64,000 nt of DNA from Streptomyces kaniharaensis (GTDB lineage: Bacteria; Actinomycetota; Actinomycetes; Streptomycetales; Streptomycetaceae). Below the pieces are notes generated by a model. That model saw only the letters and a list, made by a program, of their open reading frames with translations. It ran no database searches and was not told the DNA's origin. The stretch's first letter is position 1. Every line of letters starts with the position of its first letter. Below are positions 47,465 through 55,688 of this stretch, in pieces. The stretch covers positions 930,001 through 994,000 of the forward strand of contig NZ_WBOF01000001.1 of assembly GCF_009569385.1 (NCBI RefSeq). The letters run 5' to 3'. Made by a program: the position numbers and the translations under genes.

Positions 47465-47674
47465 TTGACCCCACCGAAGCCGGTCCGGCAGCCGGAGTAC
47501 GAGTACCAGTCCCTTCGCATGCCACGCGGCACCACCCGCAACGCGGCGCGCCAACTGCTCACCGAGCACGCCGAGTACGGGCACTGGGAGCTCGACCGGC
47601 TGAGGCTGTTCCCGGACGGGAGCCGGACGGTCCGGCTGCGGCGGCGGATCATCCGGCAGATCCGGAACTGGTGA
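47465..47674 (+). CDS. DUF5703-family small protein
   Basis: A 69-aa basic protein. The core is EYEYQSLRMPRGTTRNAARQ followed by HAEYGHWELDRLRLFPDGSRTVRLRRRIIRQ, which fits the DUF5703 family of actinomycetes. Function unknown. The TTG start is supported by AGGAGGAG 4 nt upstream. Confidence 0.85.
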   Translation: MTPPKPVRQPEYEYQSLRMPRGTTRNAARQLLTEHAEYGHWELDRLRLFPDGSRTVRLRRRIIRQIRNW

Positions 47675-47721
47675 CGGGCCGACCCGCCCGTCCCGGTGCG
47701 GGAATTCGCGCCGAAAGCGCA

Positions 47722-47762
47722 CGCGCCCGCGGCCGTCCGTTCATCCGGAGGCCGCGGGCGCG
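47722..47762. terminator. Terminator between DUF5703 gene and long chaplin gene
   Basis: A perfect 13-bp stem (CGCGCCCGCGGCC and complement) with a 15-nt loop, between convergent genes. Confidence 0.8.
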
Positions 47763-47783
47763 TTCCGTTCCCTGGGCGACCGC

Positions 47784-48674
47784 TCAGCGGGCGCCGGCGC
47801 GGGCGCGGCGGTAGAGCACGCCGCCACCGAGCAGCAGCGCGAGACCGGCGGCGCCGAGCATCTCGACGTCACCCGCGCCGGTGGAGGCCAGCTGGCCGCC
47901 CGCCGCGTCGGTGGCCGCGCTCCCGCTGCGGGTGGAGGCCGGGACGGCGTGGCTGCTTGGGCCGCCGTTGTCGGAGGCCCGAGCGGCCGGGGTGGAGGCG
48001 GTCGGCGTGGTGCCGGTGGTCGGGTCGGAGGTACGGCCGCCGACCGTGGTGGGCTCGCCGTTGGTCCGCGGCGGGGTGGAAGGCGGCGTGGACGGCGAGG
48101 TGGACGGCGGCACCGAGGTGTGGTTGTCCTCGGGGCAGTCGTCGGTCGGCCGGGTGCTCGGGGCCGGCGGCGCGACGTTGCCGCAGGCGTCGCCGACGGG
48201 CACGTTGCCGAGGCCCACGACGTTCACGGAGTTTCCGCAGACGTTGACCGGGACGTGCGCGGGGGCCTGGATGCTGTTGCCGGAGGCCACCCCGGGCGAG
48301 TCGGCCGCGACGCCGGAGGCCGACGCCCCGGAGGCGGACGAGCCGTTGGCGGTACCGCTGTCGCCGCTGCTCGCGGTGCCGCTGCTGCCGGAGGCGCTGC
48401 TTCCGGTGCCGCTGCCGCCCGTTCCCGAGTGGCCGTTGACGCCGGCACAGCTGTTGCCGTGGGACGTGTTGAGCAGGCCGATCACGTCGACGGTGTTGCC
48501 GCACACGTTGATCGGCACCTCGAGCGGCGCCTGCACCTGGTTGCCGGAGACGACGCCCGACGAACCGGTGGTGGTCCCCTGCGCATCGGCCGCGTAGGCG
48601 TAGCCGGCGGTCGAGGCCAGGACACTGCCGGTGGCCACGGCCGTGAGGATCCCCTTCTTGGCTACATTCCTCAT
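47784..48674 (-). CDS. Long chaplin with two chaplin domains and a sortase signal
   Basis: A 296-aa secreted cell-surface protein of aerial hyphae. A signal peptide (about 1-28) is followed by chaplin domain 1 (GVVSGNQVQAPLEVPINVCGNTVDVIGLLN) and chaplin domain 2 (SPGVASGNSIQAPAHVPVNVCGNSVNVVG). A Ser/Thr/Pro-rich spacer precedes LASTG, a hydrophobic helix and an RRARAGAR tail. LASTG is an LAXTG-type sortase site, so the protein is anchored to the wall. Each chaplin domain has two cysteines. ATG with AGGGGA upstream. Its partner, a short chaplin, is adjacent. Confidence 0.93.
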   Translation of the reverse strand: MRNVAKKGILTAVATGSVLASTAGYAYAADAQGTTTGSSGVVSGNQVQAPLEVPINVCGNTVDVIGLLNTSHGNSCAGVNGHSGTGGSGTGSSASGSSGTASSGDSGTANGSSASGASASGVAADSPGVASGNSIQAPAHVPVNVCGNSVNVVGLGNVPVGDACGNVAPPAPSTRPTDDCPEDNHTSVPPSTSPSTPPSTPPRTNGEPTTVGGRTSDPTTGTTPTASTPAARASDNGGPSSHAVPASTRSGSAATDAAGGQLASTGAGDVEMLGAAGLALLLGGGVLYRRARAGAR

Positions 48675-48895
48675 GTATTCCCCTGAGATTTCGAGACGAC
48701 GTGACGACCTTACGAAAGTCGGAATTTCCGAATATCCAGCAAGGTCCTCGACTGCACAGGTCTCAACGACTCAGCCGGGCGGAGGTTGAGCCGAGCGAAC
48801 CGGCTTCACCCGATCGAGCGACGCCGGGCACATCGCCGGACACGCCGCTCCGCATGCCGCACGCACGCTCGCGGCACGTCGCCGGACATGCAAAT

Positions 48896-48928
48896 GCCCC
48901 CGGCAGCGGTGTTTCCGCCACCGGGGGC
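48896..48928 (-). terminator. Terminator after the short chaplin gene
   Basis: An 8-bp outer stem (GCCCCCGG / CCGGGGGC) with an inner GCGG/CCGC pairing, 13 nt past the stop codon. Confidence 0.6.
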
Positions 48929-48941
48929 CAAGCGTTCAGCC

Positions 48942-49178
48942 TCAGCCGCAGTGGTTGCCGAACACCGGGTTCAGCATGCCGATCACGCTGACGGTGTTGT
49001 TGCAGACGTTGACCGGGATGTTCACCGGAACCTGGACCTGGTTGCCCGAGACGACACCCGGGGAGCCGGCGGTCACACCCTGGGCATCGGCACCGCCGTG
49101 AGCGGACGCGACACCGGCGGCTGCGAGCACCAGGCCGCTCGTGGCGGCGGCGACGGCGGCGATCTTCTTGACCTTCAT
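48942..49178 (-). CDS. Short chaplin
   Basis: A 78-aa secreted amyloid-forming surfactant protein. A signal peptide (KVKKIAAVAAATSGLVLAAAGVASA) is followed by one chaplin domain (SPGVVSGNQVQVPVNIPVNVCNNTVSVIG...FGNHCG) with two cysteines. It has no sortase signal, so it self-assembles at the air-water interface and on the wall next to long chaplins. Two consecutive ATGs follow AGGAGG; the second gives better spacing. Confidence 0.93.
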   Translation of the reverse strand: MKVKKIAAVAAATSGLVLAAAGVASAHGGADAQGVTAGSPGVVSGNQVQVPVNIPVNVCNNTVSVIGMLNPVFGNHCG

Positions 49179-49379
49179 CATTCCTCCTGTATGTACAACG
49201 CAGCTCGTTCGGCGGGCTGCACTGGAATGAACGAGGGTGTGGCAAACGGGGTACGGAACAGATTTGCCATTCACCCGCAACGGTGATGCCTCGTACAGAC
49301 GATCGACGCCTAATCTCGTGCGGAATCGTTTCTGTCGATCTCTCCCGCCCTGTCCATAATCATCAGCTCGGACAATGCG

Positions 49380-49416
49380 GACGGCCCGCCCCCGGGCATC
49401 CCGGGAACGGGCCGTC
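49380..49416 (-). terminator. Terminator after the M20 peptidase gene
   Basis: A 9-bp stem (GACGGCCCG / CGGGCCGTC) encloses a second CCCGGG inverted pair, 11 nt past the stop. Confidence 0.75.
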
Positions 49417-49427
49417 GGCGCGTGTGC

Positions 49428-50759
49428 TCAGCAGGCGTCGATGAAGCGATCCAGCACGCGCACGCCGAACTTCAGGCCGTCGACCGGCACCCGCTCGTCC
49501 ACCCCGTGGAACATCCCGGCGAAGTCCAGCTCCGGCGGCAGCTGGAGCGGCGCGAAGCCGAAGCAGCGGATCCCGAGGTCCTGGAACGACTTGGCGTCCG
49601 TCCCGCCCGACAGGCAGTACGGCACCGCGCGGGCGATCGGGTCCTCCGCCCGCAGTGCCGTCTGCATCGCCTCGACCAGCGCGCCGTCGAAGCTGGTCTC
49701 GATCGCGCGGTCCGAGTGCAGGCTCTCCCGCTTCACGCGCGGGCCGAGCACGCTGTCCAGCTCGGCCAGGAACTCCTCCTCGTAGCCGGGCAGGAAGCGC
49801 CCGTCCACGTGCGCGGTGGCCTGACCGGGGATCACGTTCACCTTGTAGCCGGCGCCGAGCATGGTCGGCTGCGCGGTGTTGCGCAGCGTGGTGCCGATCA
49901 TCTTGGCGATGCCGCCGAGCACCCGCAGCGTCTCGTCCATGTTCTCCGGGTCCAGCTCGACCCCGAGCGCGTCCGACAGCTCGTCCAGGAACGCCCGGAC
50001 GGTCTTGGTGATCCGAAGCGGGAAGTTGTGCCGTCCCAGCCGGGCGACCGCCTCGCACAGCTCGGTGATGGCGTTGTCGTCGTTCTCCATCGAGCCGTGC
50101 CCGGCGCGCCCCTCGACGGTCAGGCGCATCCAGTGCATGCCCTTCTCGGCCGTCTCCACCAGATAGAGCCGGACCTGGTCGTTGACCGTGAAGGAGAAGC
50201 CGCCGACCTCGCCGATGCCCTCGGTCACGCCCTCGAACAGCTCCGGGTGCTTGTCCACCAGGAACCGCGCCCCGTGCGTGCCGCCCGCCTCCTCGTCCGC
50301 GAGGAAGGCCAGCACGAGGTCGCGCGGGGGCTTGCGCCCGGTGCGCAGGCGGTCGCGGACCACGGCGAGGGTCATCGCGTCCATGTCCTTCATGTCCACC
50401 GCGCCGCGCCCCCAGACGCAGCCGTCCGCGATCTCCCCGCCGAACGGGTCGTACGTCCAGTCCGCGGCGTTGGCCGGCACCACGTCGGTGTGGCCGTGGA
50501 TCAGCAGGCCCGGGCGGGACCGGTCCTCGCCCTCGATCCGGACCACGGTCGAGGCCCGCCCCCTGGTCGACTCGAAGATCTGCGGCTCGACCCCGAACTC
50601 GGCGAGCTGCTCGGCCACGTACTCGGCCGCCCTGCGCTCCCCCGGGCCGGAGCCGTCACCGTAGTTGCTGGTGTCGATCCGGATCAGATCACGACAGATC
50701 CCGGCGACCTCCGACTCAGCCGTCACCTTCGACGCCGCCGACTCGCTCCGCTCGCTCAC
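49428..50759 (-). CDS. M20-family metallopeptidase (ArgE/DapE/dipeptidase type)
   Basis: A 443-aa di-zinc hydrolase. The metal ligands are visible in GLLIHGHTDVVP (His and Asp), VDMKDMDA and FLADEEAGGTHGARFLV (catalytic Glu), and a distal His in AGMFHGVDERVPVD. A dimerisation insert starts at VEGRAGHGS. It hydrolyses short peptides or N-acyl amino acids; substrate unknown. GTG chosen with GAGGAG just upstream. Confidence 0.92.
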   Translation of the reverse strand: MSERSESAASKVTAESEVAGICRDLIRIDTSNYGDGSGPGERRAAEYVAEQLAEFGVEPQIFESTRGRASTVVRIEGEDRSRPGLLIHGHTDVVPANAADWTYDPFGGEIADGCVWGRGAVDMKDMDAMTLAVVRDRLRTGRKPPRDLVLAFLADEEAGGTHGARFLVDKHPELFEGVTEGIGEVGGFSFTVNDQVRLYLVETAEKGMHWMRLTVEGRAGHGSMENDDNAITELCEAVARLGRHNFPLRITKTVRAFLDELSDALGVELDPENMDETLRVLGGIAKMIGTTLRNTAQPTMLGAGYKVNVIPGQATAHVDGRFLPGYEEEFLAELDSVLGPRVKRESLHSDRAIETSFDGALVEAMQTALRAEDPIARAVPYCLSGGTDAKSFQDLGIRCFGFAPLQLPPELDFAGMFHGVDERVPVDGLKFGVRVLDRFIDAC

Positions 50760-51048
50760 GGTCACTCCTCGTCTCTGGCCCGCACCGGCGCACCAGCGCG
50801 CCACCCCCAGGACCTCACCCGGGCCGTACGAGCACGTCCGCTCATCCTCCCCCCAGCCGCCACCCGGATCCACCCCCCGCACCGGCCCGAAACCCCCTGG
50901 TCACGCCCCCGTCGCACACCACCCCTTGCCCCCGCCACCGCCCTGCTCCCCCACCCGGAGCCGTTTTGGGACCCCAAGCCGATCTTTGCTACAGTTACAT
51001 CTGTCAGCGCGGCCGACGGAAGATCGAAAGCCGCAAAGGCAACACCCC

Positions 51049-51136
51049 GTCCGGGTGGCGGAATGGCAGACGCGCTAGCTTGAGGTGCTAGTGCCCTTTA
51101 TCGGGCGTGGGGGTTCAAGTCCCCCCTCGGACACCA
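51049..51136 (+). tRNA. tRNA-Leu (GAG)
   Basis: Cloverleaf with a long variable arm. Acceptor arms are GTCCGGG (51049-51055) and CTCGGAC (51126-51132), with one G-U pair. The anticodon stem CTAGC/GCTAG encloses loop TTGAGGT, with anticodon GAG at 51082-51084. The T-loop is GGTTCAAGTCC. CCA is encoded. GAG reads CUC and CUU leucine codons. Confidence 0.97.
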
Positions 51137-51161
51137 GCCATTCGCCGACATCGTCGGCGAG

Positions 51162-51197
51162 GAAGTGCGGGTCAGGAGCAATCCTGGCCCGCACTTC
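51162..51197 (+). terminator. Terminator after tRNA-Leu
   Basis: A 16-bp stem with one G-U pair (GAAGTGCGGGTCAGGA / TCCTGGCCCGCACTTC) and a GCAA tetraloop, 25 nt past the tRNA. Confidence 0.85.
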
Positions 51198-51490
51198 GCG
51201 TTGTACGTGATCGTGCGGGAGCAGCCGAACCGGACACCAAGGGGTGGATCATTCCGGCTCGCCAACGTCACCGGCGGACTGGTTCCGCCGCACACCAACG
51301 CGCTGCCGACGACAGCGGAGCTCCAGCTGTCGCCCTGCAATCTCGCTTATCAGATACCGGCGTTGACCAATGGCCAGACACAGGTGAGGGTATCCGCAGA
51401 CGGCGACACTTCGGGTCCGATCGACGGAATCCAGTCGGCTCCTGACGCCTCGCCGCCTGGTAGCCGCCGAAGACCGACCGGCGACCCGGG
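51198..51490. other. Intergenic region downstream of tRNA-Leu
   Basis: About 290 bp with no credible gene on either strand, somewhat less GC-rich than its surroundings. CGGACACCA at 51231-51239 repeats the 3' end of the tRNA (51128-51136). No integrase or known family was recognised in the six frames. Confidence 0.5.
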
Positions 51491-52873
51491 TCAGCCGACC
51501 TCGGCTGCCGTGCGGTCCGACGGTACGGGGGCGCGCCCGGCCCGGCTGCGGAGCAGCTCGCCGGTGATGAAGGCCGTCACGGCGGCGACGATCAGCAGGG
51601 GCATCGCGTTCGCCGCCTCCCCGCCCAGCAGGGCCGTTGCCAGTACCGTGCTGCTGAGCGGCAGGCGGGTGACGGCGGCGGCGGAGGCGGCCAGTCCGGC
51701 GGCCAGGGCGGACGCGGTGCCGAAGCCGGGCAGCGGCGCGCAGGCCACGCCGAGGGCGGCGCCGAGCAGGATCGCCGGGAAGATCGGTCCACCGCGCAGG
51801 CTGCCCAGCGCGATGCCCCAGCCGACTCCCTTGCACAGCACCAGCGCGAGCAGCGCACCGATCGGCCAGGCCGCCGGGTCGGCTGCCAGCGTGCTCAGGG
51901 TGGCCTGCCCGGAGAGCGCGGCCTCCTCGGGCGAGCGGCCGGTGAGCAGCGCGTACGCGGTGAGGCAGGCACCGACCGCGACCGCGCACAGCACCGTCCG
52001 GACGGCCGTCTGCCGGGCGGTCGGCCGCGGCCGGGGCCCGTCCGGGTCGCCCGTGGTGTACGCCTTGACCCGCCGGCCGAACGTCTGTCCGGCCACGGAG
52101 ACCACGGCGATCGTGACGGCCAGCGGGATGCCCCAGAGGAAGTCGCCGGGGTCGGGGATGCCGGTCTTCGGGACGGAGGGCAGCGCGAGCGCGCCGATCG
52201 ACAGCCCGGTCCAGTGGCCGAAGCCGGTGAAGACCAGCGCGCCGACGCCACTGGCGAGAAGGCACGGCAGGATCAGCGCGACCAGCCGCGGGCCGCCCAG
52301 CCCGGCCGCCTCGATCATCATCACGCCGGCGACCAGCGGGCTGCCGAAGATGGTGGAGATCGCCGCCGCCGAGCCAGCCGTGCCCAACACCCGCACCAGC
52401 TGGGGTTGTTCGGTCCTCCGGGCGGAGCGGACCGCGAGCAGTGCGAGGCCGCTGCCCATCGCCATCAGCGGCGCCTCCGGGCCGAGCACCACACCGAGCG
52501 GCAGACCGGCGAGCGCGGCGAGCACCACGCCGGGGACGTCCCGCGGCAGGCTGGGCCCGCCGCCGAACCCGACCACCGGGATGTGCCCGCCGTGCCCGGG
52601 CAGCCGGGTGACGACCGGGGCGAGCAGCAGTCCGGCCAGCAGGAGGGCGGGCATCGGCCACCACCAGGGGGCGCGGCTGAACCCGGCGGCGTCCGGCAGG
52701 CTCTCCCAGACCCAGTGCTGGAGCTGGTGTTCCAGGCTGACGAACCCGAAGGCGGCCAGCGAGACCGGGATGCCGACCAGCGCCGCGATCAGCAGCAGGC
52801 CGAAGTATCCCTTCCGCAGCAGCACCTCGTGCAGCGTCGGACCACCGCTCTGCTGCTGGGGCGTCCCCGGCAT
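51491..52873 (-). CDS. ClC-family chloride channel/antiporter
   Basis: A 460-aa membrane protein with about ten helices, a voltage-gated chloride channel family homologue. The gating glutamate is in GVVLGPEAPLMAMG (GxEGP-like GPEAP), and the anion-binding loop is GGPIFPAILLG (GxFxP type). The first signature loop reads PGHGGHIP instead of the usual GSGIP, so anion selectivity may differ. No CBS domains. It lies downstream of the TetR gene in the same direction. Confidence 0.88.
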   Translation of the reverse strand: MPGTPQQQSGGPTLHEVLLRKGYFGLLLIAALVGIPVSLAAFGFVSLEHQLQHWVWESLPDAAGFSRAPWWWPMPALLLAGLLLAPVVTRLPGHGGHIPVVGFGGGPSLPRDVPGVVLAALAGLPLGVVLGPEAPLMAMGSGLALLAVRSARRTEQPQLVRVLGTAGSAAAISTIFGSPLVAGVMMIEAAGLGGPRLVALILPCLLASGVGALVFTGFGHWTGLSIGALALPSVPKTGIPDPGDFLWGIPLAVTIAVVSVAGQTFGRRVKAYTTGDPDGPRPRPTARQTAVRTVLCAVAVGACLTAYALLTGRSPEEAALSGQATLSTLAADPAAWPIGALLALVLCKGVGWGIALGSLRGGPIFPAILLGAALGVACAPLPGFGTASALAAGLAASAAAVTRLPLSSTVLATALLGGEAANAMPLLIVAAVTAFITGELLRSRAGRAPVPSDRTAAEVG

Positions 52874-53010
52874 GGCCGCTCCTTCGCGCTCCCGGGGCCG
52901 CCCGGCCCCGTCCTGCGACCGAGTCTGGCCGGGGGCACGGCGCCCGGCACGGCGCCCGGGCCGTCAACCACGCAGCGCGGGAGACGGATTGAGCCGTCCG
53001 GGTGGGGCGG

Positions 53011-53757
53011 CTAGACCTTCCGGGACTCCCCCAGCGCGCTCTCGATGCCCTGGACCATCCGCCACAGCGGCGCCCGGCGGCTGGCGACCAGCACGACCAC
53101 CTCGTCCGCCCCGGGCTCGCCGCCGTCCGCGGCGCCCTCGGCCGGGCGGTCGCTCCACGTCCCGGTGACGAAGGCCATGGCGCTTTCCACCTCGGCCACC
53201 CAGTCGCTCTCCCCGCCCGACCGCAGCCAGGTGCGCAGGGCGTGGTTGTGCGCGGCGACCACGGCGGCGGCGATCACGTCGGCGCGCAGCGCGCCGTCCG
53301 GGCGGTCGGCGAACCGGCCGCGCAGGTAGTGCGCGAGGGTGTGCTCGTAGCGCCAGACCACCGACAGCTCGTACGCGCGCAGGCCGGGCACCTTGCGGGT
53401 GAGCCGGTAGCGCTGGACGGAGAAGGACGGCTGCTCGGCGTACATCCGCAGGACCAGGCGGGCGGCGTCGCTGGCGTGCTTGACCGGGTCCTCCTCGCCG
53501 GTGCCGGACTCCAGGAACTCCGTCATGTCGGCGAGGCCGCGCTCGTGGTCGGGGAAGACCACGTCCTCCTTGGCCGGGAAGTAGCGGAAGAAGGAGCGCC
53601 GGCCGACTCCGGCGAGGGAGACGATGTCGTCGATGGTGGTCTGTTCGAAGCCGCGCTCCAGGAAGAGCTCGAAGGCCGCGGCGACCAGCGCCTCGCGCAT
53701 CGCCGGTTTCGAGGGACCGTCGTTCATGGGCAGGTCCTGCTCTTCCTTCTCGCTCAT
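53011..53757 (-). CDS. TetR-family transcriptional regulator
   Basis: A 248-aa repressor-type protein. The N-terminal helix-turn-helix is REALVAAAFELFLERGFEQTTIDDIVSLAGVGRRSFFRYFPAKEDVV (about 20-66); the rest is an all-helical ligand domain. ATG at 53757 has GGGA upstream; an ATG ten codons later is possible. It lies directly downstream of an acyl-CoA dehydrogenase gene. It is a candidate for the protein that binds the six palindromes around acd and etfBA, although none lies in its own short upstream gap. Confidence 0.9.
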   Translation of the reverse strand: MSEKEEQDLPMNDGPSKPAMREALVAAAFELFLERGFEQTTIDDIVSLAGVGRRSFFRYFPAKEDVVFPDHERGLADMTEFLESGTGEEDPVKHASDAARLVLRMYAEQPSFSVQRYRLTRKVPGLRAYELSVVWRYEHTLAHYLRGRFADRPDGALRADVIAAAVVAAHNHALRTWLRSGGESDWVAEVESAMAFVTGTWSDRPAEGAADGGEPGADEVVVLVASRRAPLWRMVQGIESALGESRKV

Positions 53758-53775
53758 TCCCGGAACATAGCATCG

Positions 53776-53806
53776 GCCCCGAACGGCCGGCCCGGCCGTT
53801 CGGGGC
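53776..53806 (-). terminator. Terminator between acyl-CoA dehydrogenase and TetR genes
   Basis: A perfect 14-bp stem (GCCCCGAACGGCCG and complement) with a 3-nt loop, directly after the acyl-CoA dehydrogenase stop. Confidence 0.8.
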
Positions 53807-53813
53807 GCCGGAC

Positions 53814-54965
53814 CTACGGCAGGTTGCGGGCCATGACGATGCGCTGGACCTGGTTGGTGCCCTCGTAGATCTGCGTGATCTTCGCGTCCCGCATCATCCG
53901 CTCCACCGGGTAGTCCCGCGTGTACCCGTACCCGCCGAGCAGCTGCACCGCGTCCGTGGTGATCTCCATCGCCGCGTCCGACGCGAAGCACTTCGCCGCC
54001 GCACCGAAGAACGTCAGATCCGCGTCCCCGCGCTGCGACTTCGCCGCCGCCGCGTACGTCAGCTGCCGCGCCGCCTCCAGCTTCATCGCCATGTCCGCCA
54101 GCATGAACTGGACGCCCTGGAACTCCGCGATCGCCTTCCCGAACTGCTTGCGCTCCTGGACATACCCCTTCGCGTAGTCCAGCGCACCCTGCGCGATACC
54201 GATCGCCTGCGCCGCGATCGTCACCCGCGTGTGGTCCAGCGTCCGCATCGCCGTCGCGAAACCGGTGCCCTCCGCCCCGATCATCCGATCCGCCGGAATC
54301 CGCACGTTGTCGAAGTACACCTCACGCGTCGGCGACCCCTTGATCCCCAGCTTCTTCTCCGGAGCACCGAACGACACACCCTCGTCGCCCTTCTCCACCA
54401 CGAACGCCGAGATCCCCTTCGACCGCATCGAAGGATCCGTCACCGCCATCACCGTGTAGAACTCCGACACACCCGCATTGGTGATCCAGCGCTTCACACC
54501 GTTCAGCACCCAGAAGTCCCCGTCCCGCACCGCCCGGGTCTTCATCCCCGCCGCGTCCGAGCCCGCCTCCGGCTCCGACAGGCAGTACGAGAACATCCCC
54601 TCCCCGCGCGCCAGAGCCCCCAGGTACTTCGCCTTCAGCTCCTCCGAGCCCGACAGCTGCACCGGCAGCGACCCCAGCTTGTTCACCGCCGGGATCAGCG
54701 ACGAGGACGCGCACACCCGCGCGACCTCCTCGATCACGATCACCGTCGCCAGCGCGTCCGCCCCCGCACCGCCGTACTCCTCCGGCACGTGCACCGCGTG
54801 CAGGTCGTTGCCCTGCAGCGCGTCCAGCGCCTCCTGCGGGAACCGCCCCTGCTCGTCCACCTCCGCCGCGAACGGAGCGATCTTCGCCTCGGCCAGCCCG
54901 CGCACCGCCTCACGGAGCATCTCGTGCTCCTCGGAGACACGGAAGAGATCGAAGTCCTGGCTCAT
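53814..54965 (-). CDS. Acyl-CoA dehydrogenase
   Basis: A 383-aa FAD enzyme performing alpha,beta-dehydrogenation of acyl-CoA thioesters and passing electrons to EtfAB. Signatures are YCLSEPEAGSDAAGMKTRA, RKQFGKAIAEFQGVQFMLADMA and QLLGGYGYTRDYPVERMMRDAKITQIYEGTNQVQR, in which the Glu of YEG is the catalytic base. The short-chain or branched-chain specificity is not resolved. ATG with AGGAG 8 nt upstream. Its promoter region carries three copies of the GGNACT palindrome, as does the etfBA promoter. Confidence 0.95.
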   Translation of the reverse strand: MSQDFDLFRVSEEHEMLREAVRGLAEAKIAPFAAEVDEQGRFPQEALDALQGNDLHAVHVPEEYGGAGADALATVIVIEEVARVCASSSLIPAVNKLGSLPVQLSGSEELKAKYLGALARGEGMFSYCLSEPEAGSDAAGMKTRAVRDGDFWVLNGVKRWITNAGVSEFYTVMAVTDPSMRSKGISAFVVEKGDEGVSFGAPEKKLGIKGSPTREVYFDNVRIPADRMIGAEGTGFATAMRTLDHTRVTIAAQAIGIAQGALDYAKGYVQERKQFGKAIAEFQGVQFMLADMAMKLEAARQLTYAAAAKSQRGDADLTFFGAAAKCFASDAAMEITTDAVQLLGGYGYTRDYPVERMMRDAKITQIYEGTNQVQRIVMARNLP

Positions 54966-54997
54966 GATCGGCACTCCTGTTTCGCGGCGGTACTGAC

Positions 54998-55010
54998 GGT
55001 ACTCAGTACC
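54998..55010. promoter_or_regulatory. Palindromic operator candidate A (acyl-CoA dehydrogenase promoter)
   Basis: GGTACTCAGTACC is a perfect 6+1+6 palindrome 33 bp upstream of the acyl-CoA dehydrogenase start. An additional half-site, GGTACTGAC, lies at 54989-54997. It is one of six related sites. Confidence 0.75.
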
Positions 55011-55038
55011 CTTCATTATGCATGCGTGCAGCAAAAAG

Positions 55039-55051
55039 GGAACTCAGTGCC
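55039..55051. promoter_or_regulatory. Palindromic operator candidate B
   Basis: GGAACTCAGTGCC, centre 55045, 41 bp from site A and 23 bp from site C. It is the exact inverse of site C. Confidence 0.72.
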
Positions 55052-55061
55052 TTCACATGGC

Positions 55062-55074
55062 GGCACTGAGTTCC
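55062..55074. promoter_or_regulatory. Palindromic operator candidate C
   Basis: GGCACTGAGTTCC, centre 55068, the exact reverse complement of site B. B and C together form a 15-bp-stem inverted repeat (55037-55051 and 55062-55076), flanked by A5 and T5 runs. It lies 85 bp before the DUF35 gene. Confidence 0.72.
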
Positions 55075-55158
55075 CTATCCTTTTTCTGCCGAGCTCCGCC
55101 GCCCGCCGCGCCGGGCTTCGGCCGAACGAGTCCGGTCCGAGTGCAGGGAGATGACAGC

Positions 55159-55593
55159 GTGGTCCACTCAGCCATCGACACCGAAACCGAGAGCACCACG
55201 CTGTACTTCCAGCGCTGTACGTGGTGCGGCAACCCCACCTTCCAGCGGCTGCTCTGCCCCACCTGCGGCTCCACCGACCTGCGGCTGGAGCCCAGCGAGG
55301 GCACCGGCGTGGTGCGGCGCTGCGCGGTCGAGCAGGCCAGGACGCCGCTGGCTCGCCAGAAGTCGCTGATCCGGATGGCCGAGGGCTTCGACGTGTGGTG
55401 CATCGTCGACGGGCTGCGAAGCACCGTGCCGGTGGGCACCAGGGTCCGTCTGCTGTCCTCCCCCGACTCCGAGCACCCGGAGCTGCGGCTGCTGCCGGTG
55501 GAGGAGCCGCAGCCGGTCCAGCCCGCCGAGCCGCGCCCGCTGCCGCCGACCCAGGGCGGCTTCACGCAGCACCTCGCGGCCTTCGCGGAATAG
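55159..55593 (+). CDS. Zn-ribbon and OB-fold (DUF35-type) protein
   Basis: A 144-aa protein. The rubredoxin-like zinc ribbon is CTWCGNPTFQRLLCPTCGS, followed by an OB-fold region. DUF35 proteins bind acyl-CoA and assist thiolases or acyl-transferring enzymes; no thiolase is adjacent here. GTG chosen with AGGGAG 8 nt upstream. It is divergent from the acyl-CoA dehydrogenase and shares its operator region. The C terminus is Pro-rich. Confidence 0.85.
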   Translation: MVHSAIDTETESTTLYFQRCTWCGNPTFQRLLCPTCGSTDLRLEPSEGTGVVRRCAVEQARTPLARQKSLIRMAEGFDVWCIVDGLRSTVPVGTRVRLLSSPDSEHPELRLLPVEEPQPVQPAEPRPLPPTQGGFTQHLAAFAE

Positions 55594-55633
55594 CGTCGCG
55601 GAGCACCGTCCCAGAGCAGCACGAGAAACGCCG

Positions 55634-55669
55634 GAGGGCGTGGCACCGGGTACCCGGTGCCACGCCCTC
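55634..55669. terminator. 36-bp perfect inverted repeat, bidirectional terminator
   Basis: A perfect self-complementary stretch whose arms are GAGGGCGTGGCACCGGGT and its complement, with no spacer. It lies between the convergent DUF35 and etfA genes. Confidence 0.88.
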
Positions 55670-55688
55670 ACTGTCTGCTCGGGGCGGA

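Noticed and set aside
51098..51340. Minus-strand 80-codon frame containing GDLNPHAR
   Set aside because: It is the antisense of the tRNA-Leu; this peptide is a well-known false gene product from tRNA regions.
55018..55158. Longer N terminus of the DUF35 protein (start at 55018)
   Set aside because: It would run through the operator hairpin and lacks a ribosome site; the GTG at 55159 has AGGGAG at good spacing.
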